Assembly: GCA_024692905.1 (NCBI GenBank)
Contig: JAILLY010000020.1
Span: forward strand, 1-37,555
Direction: 5' to 3'
DNA from: Lachnospiraceae bacterium
Lineage (GTDB): Bacteria > Bacillota > Clostridia > Lachnospirales > Lachnospiraceae
DNA: 37,555 nucleotides
Below, piece after piece: positions 1 to 8,466 of this stretch (position 1 is the stretch's first letter; the number at the start of each line of letters is the position of its first letter). The notes beneath the pieces were generated by a model. That model saw nothing but the letters and a program-made list of their open reading frames with translations. It did no database searches and had not been told where the DNA came from. The position numbers and the translations under genes were made by a program.

Positions 1-106
1 GGATCCTACAGAAGCGCCAACCGAGGCGCCGGAACCCGAGGAGGAAGAGCCTACACCCACCCCCAAACCCACTGAGGTGGAAGTTCCGCCCGAGGAAGAT
101 GAGTAA
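1..106 (+). CDS. C-terminal tail of an upstream protein (partial, 5' end outside window)
   Basis: An open frame beginning at base 2 runs to a TAA at 104-106 and gives about 34 residues made almost only of Pro, Glu, Thr, Ala and Val (for example PTEAPEPEEEEPTPTPKPTE). Such acidic proline/threonine tails are common as wall-spanning or flexible ends of secreted or membrane-anchored Gram-positive proteins. The rest of the gene is outside the window, so no function can be given. No LPXTG-type sorting motif is seen before the stop. The composition supports coding, but the fragment is short. Confidence 0.55.
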   Translation, partial: DPTEAPTEAPEPEEEEPTPTPKPTEVEVPPEEDE

Positions 107-171
107 ACCGTCGCATATCTGCATCCGGTTCCCCGGCAAAACGCTTTGGATAACGGAAATAAACATATATA

Positions 172-1359
172 ATGAGTAAACTATACGAAACCGACAGCTA
201 CATAAAAGAAGTGACCACGTCCGTGACCGGATCGTACACCGACGATAAGGGCAGGCACTGCGTAACGTTTGAGGATACGATCTTCTTTCCCGAGGAGGGC
301 GGCCAGAATGCAGACACAGGCATTGTAATACCCGCATACGACGACGGGACTTACGATGAGGATGCCGCAATAAAGCTCCTTGGAGGGGCCGTTTTGGGCG
401 GCAGTCCGGTATATTTCCTCAGTGATGAAATAAAGGAAGGAAGCAGCGTGATATGCCGCCTTGACTGGGACATGCGTTATGACCGCATGCAGAATCACAC
501 AGGCGAACATATCCTAACGGGCGTTATACATAATGCCTTCGGATTCGATAACGTCGGTTTTCATTTAAGCGATACGGGCTTTGTGACTCTCGATCTTAAC
601 GGAACGCTTAGTTATGAGAAAGTCATTGAGATGGAGGAAGAAGCCAATAAGGTCATATACTTGAACCTCCCGGTAAAGGACAGTTATCCTTCCCGTGATG
701 AACTTAAAAATATCGATTACAGGAGCAAGATAGAGATAGAAGGCCAGGTGAGGCTGATCACGGTCGGGGATGATAAGACCAGGGTCGATGTATGTGCATG
801 CTGTGCACCGCATGTTGCCCGGACGGGTGAGGTTGGCATCATAAAGGTCATTTCCGTCATCAATTGGAAGGGCGGGATAAGGATATCGATACTTTGCGGA
901 CGGCGCGCTCTTTTATATATCAATAAGGAGCATGACATACTGAAAAAGGTGGCCGAAAGCCTGTCGACCGACATAGTCAATGTACCCGAACTGGTTGATT
1001 CTTACAGGTTTCAGGTTGCGGACCTTAATGCCGGGCTTGCAAATGAGAAGGCTCTCCGCGTGATCGATAAGGTCATCGCGGATGATAAAATAAAATGTGT
1101 TTTTGGAGAACCCGGCCTTCCCCCGGAAGCGATGAAGGACATCTATAATGTCTTAAAGGAAAAAAGGCAGGGCAGGATCGGAGTGTTCGCGGGCAGCGAT
1201 GATGAAGGATACCGTTTTAACGCAGGCGGTGATGACCCGCTTGCATTGCTCAGCGAACTTAAGGATAAATTGGGTGCAAAGGGCGGCGGGAGCCCCGAAA
1301 TGATACAGGGCCGGATAAACGCCGGCAGAAAAGAGATAGAAAGGTTGTTTTATGAGTAA
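172..1359 (+). CDS. AlaX-type alanyl-tRNA editing protein with DHHA1 domain
   Basis: Predicted stand-alone trans-editing factor that hydrolyses wrongly charged tRNA(Ala) (Ser- or Gly-tRNA(Ala)) in the cytoplasm. It has the two metal-binding motifs of the alanyl-tRNA synthetase editing domain: HTGEH (H109, H113) and, about 95 residues later, C210-x3-H214 within CACCAPHVARTGEVG. The N-terminal part (about 1-90) matches the small beta-barrel domain with the FFPEEGGQ motif. The C-terminal half carries a DHHA1-like region ending in a GGGSPEMIQGR segment, like the GGG motif of AlaRS. At 395 residues it fits the long AlaX class. No strong ribosome site precedes ATG 172. The 3' end overlaps the next gene by 8 bases, which suggests co-translation. 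Confidence 0.88.
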   Translation: MSKLYETDSYIKEVTTSVTGSYTDDKGRHCVTFEDTIFFPEEGGQNADTGIVIPAYDDGTYDEDAAIKLLGGAVLGGSPVYFLSDEIKEGSSVICRLDWDMRYDRMQNHTGEHILTGVIHNAFGFDNVGFHLSDTGFVTLDLNGTLSYEKVIEMEEEANKVIYLNLPVKDSYPSRDELKNIDYRSKIEIEGQVRLITVGDDKTRVDVCACCAPHVARTGEVGIIKVISVINWKGGIRISILCGRRALLYINKEHDILKKVAESLSTDIVNVPELVDSYRFQVADLNAGLANEKALRVIDKVIADDKIKCVFGEPGLPPEAMKDIYNVLKEKRQGRIGVFAGSDDEGYRFNAGGDDPLALLSELKDKLGAKGGGSPEMIQGRINAGRKEIERLFYE

Positions 1360-1954
1360 GATCGACACAGTCATATTCGACATAGGTAACGTCCTTGTCG
1401 ATTTCTGCTGGAAGGAATTCATCGAAAGCTTCGGATACGATGAAGCAATAAACGAAAGGGTCGCAAAGGCGAGCGTATTAAGCCCTGCATGGAACGAATT
1501 CGACAGGGGTGTGCTTGAGGTTGACGAGATCCTTGAATTGTTTATTAAGAGCGATCCCGGAATAGAGGATGAGATCAGGACGATATATAAAAACATCGTC
1601 GGGATGCTTAAGCAGATGGATTATACCAAGGCCTGGATAAAGGAACTAAAGGACATGGGACTCAGGGTTTTATACCTTTCCAACTTCTCCGAGATAGGTG
1701 CCACCCAGTGTGCGAAGGAACTTGATTTCATACCGCTCACCGACGGCGGGATACTTTCATATAAAGTCAAGCTGACGAAGCCCGAAAAGGAGATATATGA
1801 GCTGCTTATAAGCATGTATGACCTTGATCCGTCACGGTGCCTTTTCCTTGATGATACCAAGGCCAATGTTGACGCGGCAATTGCGCTGGGTTTTCAGTCT
1901 GAAGTGTTTACCGGCAGGCAGAGCGCTGATGAACTGATCCGAAGCCTCATATGA
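1352..1954 (+). CDS. HAD-IA family hydrolase (phosphatase-like)
   Basis: Haloacid dehalogenase superfamily hydrolase, probably a small-molecule phosphatase of unknown substrate. Motif I is FDIGNVLVDF with nucleophile D10; the second acidic position is Gly, as in YihX-like proteins. Motif II is the Ser in LYLSNFS, motif III the Lys in LTKPEKEIYE, and motif IV is FLDDTKANVDAA. The helical cap lies between motifs I and II (about 20-85), typical of subclass IA. Its 200 residues are a normal length. The start codon lies inside the end of the AlaX gene (8-base overlap), with a weak AAAGG in front, so translation is probably coupled. The substrate cannot be read from sequence. Confidence 0.85.
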   Translation: MSKIDTVIFDIGNVLVDFCWKEFIESFGYDEAINERVAKASVLSPAWNEFDRGVLEVDEILELFIKSDPGIEDEIRTIYKNIVGMLKQMDYTKAWIKELKDMGLRVLYLSNFSEIGATQCAKELDFIPLTDGGILSYKVKLTKPEKEIYELLISMYDLDPSRCLFLDDTKANVDAAIALGFQSEVFTGRQSADELIRSLI

Positions 1955-2022
1955 TGCATACGGGAAATATTTACCCGGGCTGACCGGATGCATATGAAGC
2001 ATACCTAAAACATCCGCGGTCC

Positions 2023-3621
2023 TCAGTCTTTCTTAAGGTATACAAGCCCGGTATCCGTCTGATAGATACAGTCGTAACGCAGCCGCACCGCCTCATCCAT
2101 GACCGGAAGATAATCGGGCAGGGTGTTGCTGCATATGATCCACTTGGGCGGATCGTTATCAAGCATATCAAGAAGCTCGTCTTCGATCGGAGGATCGAGG
2201 GCGATAAAATACTGAAGGTTTACCACATATTTGTTGCAGGGCATCATCCCGTTTATCTCAAACCACTGCATGTCGATGTCAAACGAGAACACGCTGTCCC
2301 TGTCGCATTCGGGTATCAGCATTCCCATATTAAGACAGTCATTATAATAACTTTCGTGGAAGGTATCGTGTCCGCGGTTTGCAAACGTTTGGACCGTGTT
2401 CATGCTCTCTTTGGTGAAGCTGTAAGCAAATATGATAAGCAATGCCCAGCACAGGCCCTGACGCAGATCCTTAAGGAAGATGAGCGGATCGTAGAGCTTA
2501 AGGAATAATATGAGCGCCGCCACGATGCAGGGAACTCCGGTTATGTAATAGTATATGAAAAAGTCACCCAGATGCAGCGCCGCATAAGTAAAAAGGCACA
2601 TCGGAAACATAAGGATCCCGAGCTCGAATGCATGCTCATCCTTAAGCTTTTCCGTAAACTTATAGTGCTTACGTAAGCGCGCGGTCATAAGATGGGTAAG
2701 GATAAACACGATCGAAAAAGTCACTCCCGCAAGCCTTGATTCTGTTTCAAGGGTAAATGCATGCGAAAGATCCGAAGACCGCTTGAGACCGAGTAAGAAG
2801 GTGCATGAGAGCATCTTTAAGATGCATCCGTTAATGCCGTAGTATATAAGCAGCGGCACGGTCGCGCACATCGCTCCGGTAACAAACCAGAGGATAAAAT
2901 ATGCAAGATTTTTAAATGAGCGGCGGATGATATTTAGTATGACGATGCCGAGCATAAGACCGGCAAGCGGAGCTGCCGTGGTTATCTTTGAAAAGGCCAT
3001 TACCGTAAAGCAAAGCCCCGAAATGAATGCCGTGCGGCTAAGGCTTCGGGAACGTTTCGCCGTATCTTCCGCCATGTTTCCGGAAGGCTCCGGAAGACCG
3101 TCCGGTCCGTTTTCCGAATGTTCCCGTGACACGTGTGACTCTCCCGCATATTCCTTTAAGATAAGATACATCACAAGCAGGTTAAGCGGCAGGCTGAATT
3201 CTTCGAGACAGTTGCCGCCCCAGAGCATTGAGGCGTAAGCCCACAGGAAAAGCACGATGACAGCAACCGTTTTTTTGACGGATATGAACAGACGCCCGGT
3301 CTTATATATAAGGACAAGGGATGCAAAAAGAGAGACGATCTCAAGCAGGAACATACCGCTCCTGCCGGAGTGTATCAGCTGGCCGAGTGCCTGAAGGAAG
3401 AAGAAGTACGGGCCTTTCAGATCGTAGAAGTCCCTGTATGGCACCCGTCCGTTTAATATCCCGCGGCCGACAAGAGTGAAAAAACTCGCATCACACCCGT
3501 ACCAGTGACTGTACAACGGGCTCATCCACATGGCAAAGACCGATATGAAGGCTGCGGATATTGCCAAAAAGACCGGGTATATGAGTATTTCTTTAAATTT
3601 TTTTTCCGATGATCCTGCCAT
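2023..3621 (-). CDS. GT39-like (ArnT/PMT-type) multi-pass membrane glycosyltransferase
   Basis: 532-residue membrane protein of the GT-C fold type. After a first membrane span (about 13-32) comes an acidic loop (CDASFFTLVGRGILNGRVPY followed by RDFYDLKGPYFF), the region that in GT39/ArnT-like enzymes holds the catalytic Asp and reads lipid-phosphate sugar donors. About ten further hydrophobic segments follow, then a soluble extracytoplasmic C-terminal domain (about 420-532). A hydrophilic insert rich in Ser, Glu and Arg (around residues 150-195) separates two spans, which is unusual. Likely role: transfer of a sugar from a polyprenyl-phosphate donor to a wall glycan or protein. It stands alone on the minus strand, convergent with the HAD gene. 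The substrate is unknown. Confidence 0.7.
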   Translation of the reverse strand: MAGSSEKKFKEILIYPVFLAISAAFISVFAMWMSPLYSHWYGCDASFFTLVGRGILNGRVPYRDFYDLKGPYFFFLQALGQLIHSGRSGMFLLEIVSLFASLVLIYKTGRLFISVKKTVAVIVLFLWAYASMLWGGNCLEEFSLPLNLLVMYLILKEYAGESHVSREHSENGPDGLPEPSGNMAEDTAKRSRSLSRTAFISGLCFTVMAFSKITTAAPLAGLMLGIVILNIIRRSFKNLAYFILWFVTGAMCATVPLLIYYGINGCILKMLSCTFLLGLKRSSDLSHAFTLETESRLAGVTFSIVFILTHLMTARLRKHYKFTEKLKDEHAFELGILMFPMCLFTYAALHLGDFFIYYYITGVPCIVAALILFLKLYDPLIFLKDLRQGLCWALLIIFAYSFTKESMNTVQTFANRGHDTFHESYYNDCLNMGMLIPECDRDSVFSFDIDMQWFEINGMMPCNKYVVNLQYFIALDPPIEDELLDMLDNDPPKWIICSNTLPDYLPVMDEAVRLRYDCIYQTDTGLVYLKKD

Positions 3622-3630
3622 TGCTTTGCT

Positions 3631-3659
3631 CTTATATCCGTTTCATGCTATACTTTCAA
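3631..3659 (-). promoter_or_regulatory. Predicted sigma-A promoter for the GT39-like gene
   Basis: Read on the minus strand: -35 TTGAAA (3654-3659), 17-base spacer, -10 TATAAG (3631-3636). Predicted initiation is near 3624, only a few bases before the ATG at 3621, so the transcript would be nearly leaderless. No ribosome site is visible before that ATG, which agrees. Confidence 0.55.
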
Positions 3660-3760
3660 TAAATATGATCGGGTGTCCGGGATAGTACGGCTATACGGGA
3701 TGTCCCCGTTTTCCGTTATAAGGACCGTTGGAATTATAACATATTTCTTCAGGAGGGTGT

Positions 3761-4219
3761 ATGGATAATCAGGATGAAAAACTCAGCACTAAGATCCGAA
3801 ATGAGTATATGTCCGATGTTGAGCTTCTCTCAAAGTATATGAACTGGATAGAGAAGAAGTCCGGCAAGCAGGTTCAGAGCTATTATGACGGCGAGGAGGA
3901 CTCATATAAACTCATGCAGATACCTGTTTATGATTCGACTCTTCTTGCATTCGTTAAGGATGCCGGAAAGACGAAGCTCATGGACCGGAATTACAGATAT
4001 GTATACACGCGCTACAGGATACGATCGGTCGAGGATGAGCTCAGGCTTTTAAAGCACGCCCATCTTAAGGATATCGATCTGTTCAAGGGCATCTTAAGCA
4101 GTTATATCATGCGGGGCCGGTCCAAAGGTTCGGTCTGGTCGGAGGGTGTCCAGAACGGAGTATTTCTTGAACTTATGCGCAGGATGACGGCACTGTTCTT
4201 TTCCACGAACATGGACTGA
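3761..4219 (+). CDS. Conserved-looking soluble protein of unknown function
   Basis: 152 residues, strongly charged, with no signal peptide or membrane span. It is preceded by a strong AGGAGGG (3751-3757) three bases before ATG 3761. I do not recognise the family. The N-terminal third looks helical (KIRNEYMSDVELLSKYMNWI), the middle is a mixed region with several Tyr residues, and the end is helical (ELMRRMTALFF). No catalytic motif is apparent. It lies 27 bases upstream of the HflK-like gene on the same strand, so co-transcription with hflKC is likely. Any role with that complex is guesswork. Confidence 0.7.
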   Translation: MDNQDEKLSTKIRNEYMSDVELLSKYMNWIEKKSGKQVQSYYDGEEDSYKLMQIPVYDSTLLAFVKDAGKTKLMDRNYRYVYTRYRIRSVEDELRLLKHAHLKDIDLFKGILSSYIMRGRSKGSVWSEGVQNGVFLELMRRMTALFFSTNMD

Positions 4220-4246
4220 GCTTGCCGGATAAATAAGGAGGAGCAG

Positions 4247-5218
4247 ATGACTTTTAACGACTTTAAAGAGAATATCTCCGGGTTAAATTCCGGAGGGAAG
4301 ATGAAAAATACCGGGAAAAGGATCGCTGCGGCGGTCCTTATCGTTGTTGCGATAATGGTGATCGCCGGTTCGTTCTATACGATCCAGGAGGAAGAGCAGG
4401 CCGTGGTATGTACCTTCGGCGTTCCCAAGGCTGTGACCCAGTCGGGACTTCATTTCAAGATCCCCATCATCCAGACTGTCTCGAAGGTCAACACGACCAT
4501 ACAGGGATTTGCGATAGGCTATTCCTCGGATTCGGAGCTTAACTACAACGGTGCCGAGGGAGCCGATAACAGCATGATGATCACGTCGGATTACAACTTC
4601 ATACACGTTGATTTTTATGCCGAATACAGGGTGACGGATCCGGTAAAGGCGCTGTACGCATCCGAGGATCCGCAGATAATACTTGCAAATATCGCCCAGA
4701 ACTGCATAAGGACGACGATCGGTTCATACGGTGTAGATGCCGTGCTCACAACGGGTAAGAATGAGATACAGTCAAACATCAAGAACATGATCCTTGAGAA
4801 GCTTGATTCTATAGACATAGGCATACAGTTGGTTAACATAACTATTCAGGATGCCGAGCCTCCCACGGCCGAGGTAATAACGGCGTTCAAATCCGTCGAG
4901 ACCGCCAAGCAGGGTAAGGAAACGGCACTTAACAATGCCAATAAGTACCGCAATGAGCAGATACCCGGAGCCGAGGCCGAAGCGGATAAGATCATCCAGG
5001 ACGCCGAAGCCGACAAGCAGGCAAGGATAAACGAGGCTGAAGGCCAGGTAGCCCGTTTCAATTCAATGTATGACGAATACGTTAAGTATCCCGCGGTCAC
5101 CAAGGAGCGTATGTTCTATGAGACCATGGAAGACGTTCTTCCGGGGATGAAGATAATCATCGAGGGTGCTGACGGAAATACGATCGAGCAGGTAATGCCT
5201 CTCGATAAATTCAATTGA
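4247..5218 (+). CDS. hflK: HflK-like SPFH/prohibitin-family membrane protein
   Basis: Predicted partner of HflC in a membrane-anchored SPFH complex. In well-studied bacteria HflKC surrounds and modulates the FtsH protease. A short cytoplasmic N-terminus is followed by one membrane span (about 26-45, AAAVLIVVAIMVIAGSFYTI) and the SPFH core (EEEQAVVCTFG, then YRVTDPVKALY). A long Ala/Glu/Lys helical region (about 215-275) includes AEADKIIQDAEADKQARINE, typical of the coiled coil. AAGGAGGAG precedes ATG 4247. It is 14 bases upstream of the HflC-like gene. HflK is chosen because of gene order and the pairing; the two paralogs are similar, so the K/C labels could be reversed. Confidence 0.82.
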   Translation: MTFNDFKENISGLNSGGKMKNTGKRIAAAVLIVVAIMVIAGSFYTIQEEEQAVVCTFGVPKAVTQSGLHFKIPIIQTVSKVNTTIQGFAIGYSSDSELNYNGAEGADNSMMITSDYNFIHVDFYAEYRVTDPVKALYASEDPQIILANIAQNCIRTTIGSYGVDAVLTTGKNEIQSNIKNMILEKLDSIDIGIQLVNITIQDAEPPTAEVITAFKSVETAKQGKETALNNANKYRNEQIPGAEAEADKIIQDAEADKQARINEAEGQVARFNSMYDEYVKYPAVTKERMFYETMEDVLPGMKIIIEGADGNTIEQVMPLDKFN

Positions 5219-5232
5219 TGTGAGGGTGCGAC

Positions 5233-6327
5233 ATGGAAAAGACAGAAAGGTTCAATTCAGACGGAAAGCCCGTAAGGGATAAAAATACAAAAGGCGCGGC
5301 AAGATGGATAATAGCAGTGCTCATACTGCTGATACTTTCATCCGGTCTTGTTGTATGCCATGAAAACGAATACAAGCTCGTAAGACGGTTCGGACGTGTC
5401 GTAAGGATCATATCGGACTCCGGTCTTTACTTCAAGATCCCGATATTTGAATCCATCGATACCGTACCGAGGGAGATACTTATCTACGATCTTCCGGCAT
5501 CGGATGTAATTACTTCGGATAAGAAGTCGATGATCGTTGACAGTTACGTGCTCTGGCGCGTGACCGATCCGCTCAAGTTTGCGCAGACGCTCAGCTATTC
5601 GGTCACGAATGCCGAGAACCGTATAGATACCCTGGTATATAATGCGACCAAGAATACCATTTCAAACATGACGCAGGATGAGGTCATAAGGAGCCGTGAC
5701 GGCAAGATGACGATCGTTAATGCCCAGGCCGAGGATGAGGTAAAGGGCAATGATATTGTCCTTGAGGAAACGACGCAGGTGGTTAACATAAAGTCACTGA
5801 CCGAAGAGATAATGGACCATATCGGAACCGTTTATGAGCAGTACGGCATAAAGATCATGACTGTCGAAGTAAAGAAGCTTGACCTTCCGGATGACAACAA
5901 GAATGCCGTTTATACACGAATGATCTCGGAGCGCGAGAATATCGCCGCAAAGTATACCGCGGAAGGTGAGGCACAGGCCAAGATCATACAGAACACGACC
6001 GATAAGGAAGTTTCGATAATGCGCTCGACAGCACAGGCCAAAGCCGAGAAGATAAGGGCAGAGGGTGAGGCCGAATACATGAAGATACTCTCCCAGGCAT
6101 ATAACGATAAGGACAAGAGTGATTTCTACAGTTTCGTCCGTTCGCTGGATGCGGCCAAGGAGAGCATGAAGGGCGGGAACAAGACGCTCGTTCTCCCGGC
6201 TGATTCTCCCATGGCAGAGATATTCATGACCAACACTGCGGACAAGATACCGGATAAGGTTTATGAGGCTGTTACGGATGCGCAGGATGCGGCCGGTAAC
6301 GCGGATGATGATACGGACGGCGAATAG
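5233..6327 (+). CDS. hflC: HflC-like SPFH/prohibitin-family membrane protein
   Basis: Second SPFH protein of the pair, 364 residues. It has one membrane span (about 25-42), then an SPFH domain (NEYKLVRRFGRVVRI, SGLYFKIPIFESID, VLWRVTDPLKFAQTL) and a long coiled-coil stretch (EGEAQAKIIQNTTDKEVSIM to AKAEKIRAEGEAEYMKILSQ) with the RAEGEAEYMKI pattern seen in HflC. It ends in a short acidic tail (DDDTDGE). GAGGG lies nine bases before ATG 5233. It probably acts with the upstream protein as a membrane ring on FtsH or another membrane protease; no ftsH gene is in this window. Confidence 0.85.
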   Translation: MEKTERFNSDGKPVRDKNTKGAARWIIAVLILLILSSGLVVCHENEYKLVRRFGRVVRIISDSGLYFKIPIFESIDTVPREILIYDLPASDVITSDKKSMIVDSYVLWRVTDPLKFAQTLSYSVTNAENRIDTLVYNATKNTISNMTQDEVIRSRDGKMTIVNAQAEDEVKGNDIVLEETTQVVNIKSLTEEIMDHIGTVYEQYGIKIMTVEVKKLDLPDDNKNAVYTRMISERENIAAKYTAEGEAQAKIIQNTTDKEVSIMRSTAQAKAEKIRAEGEAEYMKILSQAYNDKDKSDFYSFVRSLDAAKESMKGGNKTLVLPADSPMAEIFMTNTADKIPDKVYEAVTDAQDAAGNADDDTDGE

Positions 6328-6354
6328 AAAAGAAATAAGAAAGGCAGATAAGAT

Positions 6355-7545
6355 ATGATCTCAAAAAAGATGGTCGGGCTCGTCAAGGGGAGCTCGGTGA
6401 TACGCGCGATGTTTGAGGAAGGAAAGAGGCTTGCGAAGGAATACGGAGCCGAGAATGTTTATGACTTTTCACTCGGTAATCCGAACGTTGCTCCGCCTGA
6501 AGCGGTCGAGGATGCGATAGTCGATATAGTAAGGAATGAAGACCCGCTTAAGCTCCACGGATATATGAGCAATGCCGGATATGAGGACGTAAGGGCCGTT
6601 ATCGCAAAGTCGTTAAATGAGCGTTTCGAAACCTCATTTAATGAGAACAACATCATCATGACGGTGGGCGCGGCTTCGGGACTTAATGTGGCGTTTAAGA
6701 CACTGCTCGATCCGGGTGATGAAGTGATCACCTTCGCTCCCTATTTCGGGGAATACAGGAATTATGTCATTAACTATGACGGCGTGCTCGTTGAAGTTGA
6801 ACCCGATACGACTGACTTTCAGCCAAGGCTTGATAAGTTTGAGGCCGCGATCACCCAAAAGACCAAATGCGTTATCGTAAATTCGCCCAACAATCCTACG
6901 GGAGTCGTGTATTCCGAAAAGACGATAAAGTCGATCGCTTCGATCCTTGAAAAGAAGCAGAAGGAATTCGGTACGAGCATATACATAGTATCCGATGAGC
7001 CCTACAGGGAGCTTGTTTACGGAGATATCGAAGTTCCTTATATCACTAAATATTACAGAAATACGCTTGTCGGGTATTCATATTCAAAGTCACTTTCGCT
7101 TCCGGGGGAACGTATCGGATATCTTGTTATCCCCTCCGAAGTTGATGACTATGGTGATATATTCGCGGCCGCCGGAGTTGCAACAAGGATACTCGGATAT
7201 GTAAATGCGCCCTCGCTCATGCAGAGGGTGGTGGCAAGATGCATAAACGAGAAGACGGATATATCCTATTACGACAGGAACCGCAATGCGCTGTATGACG
7301 GACTGATAAAGTTCGGATTCACCTGTCAGAAACCGGAAGGAGCGTTCTATCTTTTCATGAAGACTCCGGTTGACGATGATAAGGAATTCGTCGCTGCGGC
7401 GAAGAAATATAATATCCTCATCGTTCCCGGCAGCACCTTCGGATGCGCCGGTTACGTAAGGATCGCATATTGTGTTGCATATGAAACCATAATCCGTTCC
7501 ATGCCTGCCTTTGAGAAGCTGGCGGCAGAGTACGGCCTTAAATGA
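6355..7545 (+). CDS. PLP-dependent class I/II aminotransferase
   Basis: Fold-type I aminotransferase, cytoplasmic. The Schiff-base lysine is K245 in SYSKSLSLPGERIGY, followed by the phosphate-binding Arg. Also visible are the substrate motif SLGNPNVAPP (about 40-49), the NSPNNPTGVVYS loop with its conserved Asn and Pro, and the SDEPYRELVY motif with cofactor-binding Asp and Tyr. Its 396 residues are normal for the family. These features fit aspartate/aromatic-type aminotransferases, but the substrate cannot be decided. It follows hflC after 27 bases and overlaps the methyltransferase reading frame by 4 bases. Confidence 0.88.
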   Translation: MISKKMVGLVKGSSVIRAMFEEGKRLAKEYGAENVYDFSLGNPNVAPPEAVEDAIVDIVRNEDPLKLHGYMSNAGYEDVRAVIAKSLNERFETSFNENNIIMTVGAASGLNVAFKTLLDPGDEVITFAPYFGEYRNYVINYDGVLVEVEPDTTDFQPRLDKFEAAITQKTKCVIVNSPNNPTGVVYSEKTIKSIASILEKKQKEFGTSIYIVSDEPYRELVYGDIEVPYITKYYRNTLVGYSYSKSLSLPGERIGYLVIPSEVDDYGDIFAAAGVATRILGYVNAPSLMQRVVARCINEKTDISYYDRNRNALYDGLIKFGFTCQKPEGAFYLFMKTPVDDDKEFVAAAKKYNILIVPGSTFGCAGYVRIAYCVAYETIIRSMPAFEKLAAEYGLK

Positions 7546-7553
7546 GGGAACAC

Positions 7554-8456
7554 ATGAACCGAAAAGGAGAAGACGGGGCTTACGATGCCCTTGCATATGT
7601 TTATGATGAACTGATGGATGACATTCCCTACACCGAGTGGTGCGATATCCTCGATGAGATGATAAAAAAGCACGGGATATCAAGGCCGGTCGGACATGAC
7701 GGAACCGGCGGCTCTGTCAGCGGATACGATCATGATCACGATCACGGGGATACGTCCGGTGAGGATAACCTGACCAAAGAAGAAGCGCTTGAATCCGAGA
7801 AAAACCTTGTGGTGGACTTAGGGTGCGGAACGGGAACTCTTACCGGACTTATGTATAAGCGCGGATACGACATGATAGGTATCGATATCTCCGAGGCTAT
7901 GCTGGATGTAGCCCAGCAGAAAAGGTTCGATAAAGAGTACGATATATTGTACATTAATCAGGACATGCGGGATCTTGATCTGTATTCGACGGTCGGGACC
8001 GTTTATTCTGTATGCGATACCGTCAACTATCTCCTTAACGATGAGGATGTCATAAGGACGTTCAGTCTCGTTGCCGGGTTCCTTTATCCCGGCGGACTGT
8101 TCATGTTTGACTTTAACACCATATATAAATATGAGAAAGTCATAGGCAATACGACGATAGCCGAGAATGCCGAGGACTGCGCATTCATCTGGGATAACTT
8201 CTATGATGAGAATGAATGCATAAATGAATACGACCTTTGCATCTTTGTAAAGCAGGATGAACCCGATCTGTTCAGGCGCTACCTCGAGACACATTACCAG
8301 AGGGGATATACTCTGGGACAGATGCATTCTTTCCTTAAAAAGGCAGGGCTTGATGTGCTGCTCGTAAGAGACTCCGAGACAAAAGACCAGCCCACGGGTG
8401 AATCCCAGAGGATATTCATTGTTGCCGTAAAGAAATCCGAAGAACAGGAAGGATGA
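7554..8456 (+). CDS. Class I SAM-dependent methyltransferase with His/Asp-rich insert
   Basis: Methyltransferase with the SAM-binding motif VVDLGCGTGTLTGLMYKRGY, the acidic strand-2 end GIDISEAML, and later the MRDLD and CDTVNYLLND segments typical of small-molecule methyltransferases. An upstream ATG at 7542 gives four more residues and overlaps the aminotransferase stop. I prefer ATG 7554 because GAGGG (7544-7548) lies five bases before it. Between the N-terminal helix (AYVYDELMDDIPYTEW) and motif I is an insert of roughly 40 residues containing GYDHDHDHGDTSGEDN, not expected in the family. The substrate is unknown. Confidence 0.82.
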   Translation: MNRKGEDGAYDALAYVYDELMDDIPYTEWCDILDEMIKKHGISRPVGHDGTGGSVSGYDHDHDHGDTSGEDNLTKEEALESEKNLVVDLGCGTGTLTGLMYKRGYDMIGIDISEAMLDVAQQKRFDKEYDILYINQDMRDLDLYSTVGTVYSVCDTVNYLLNDEDVIRTFSLVAGFLYPGGLFMFDFNTIYKYEKVIGNTTIAENAEDCAFIWDNFYDENECINEYDLCIFVKQDEPDLFRRYLETHYQRGYTLGQMHSFLKKAGLDVLLVRDSETKDQPTGESQRIFIVAVKKSEEQEG

Positions 8457-8466
8457 CCGTCTGATC

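Noticed and set aside
168-173. TATAAT just before the AlaX-type gene
   Set aside because: It overlaps the start codon and has no acceptable -35, so it cannot be the promoter of that gene.
1955-2022. Imperfect inverted repeats between the convergent HAD and GT39-like genes (CATATG/CATATG, ACGGG/CCCG)
   Set aside because: Pairing is broken and there is no T-run, so I could not call a terminator.
7090-7683. A 197-residue minus-strand frame at the aminotransferase/methyltransferase junction
   Set aside because: It covers the well-supported aminotransferase C-terminus in antisense and has no start signals.
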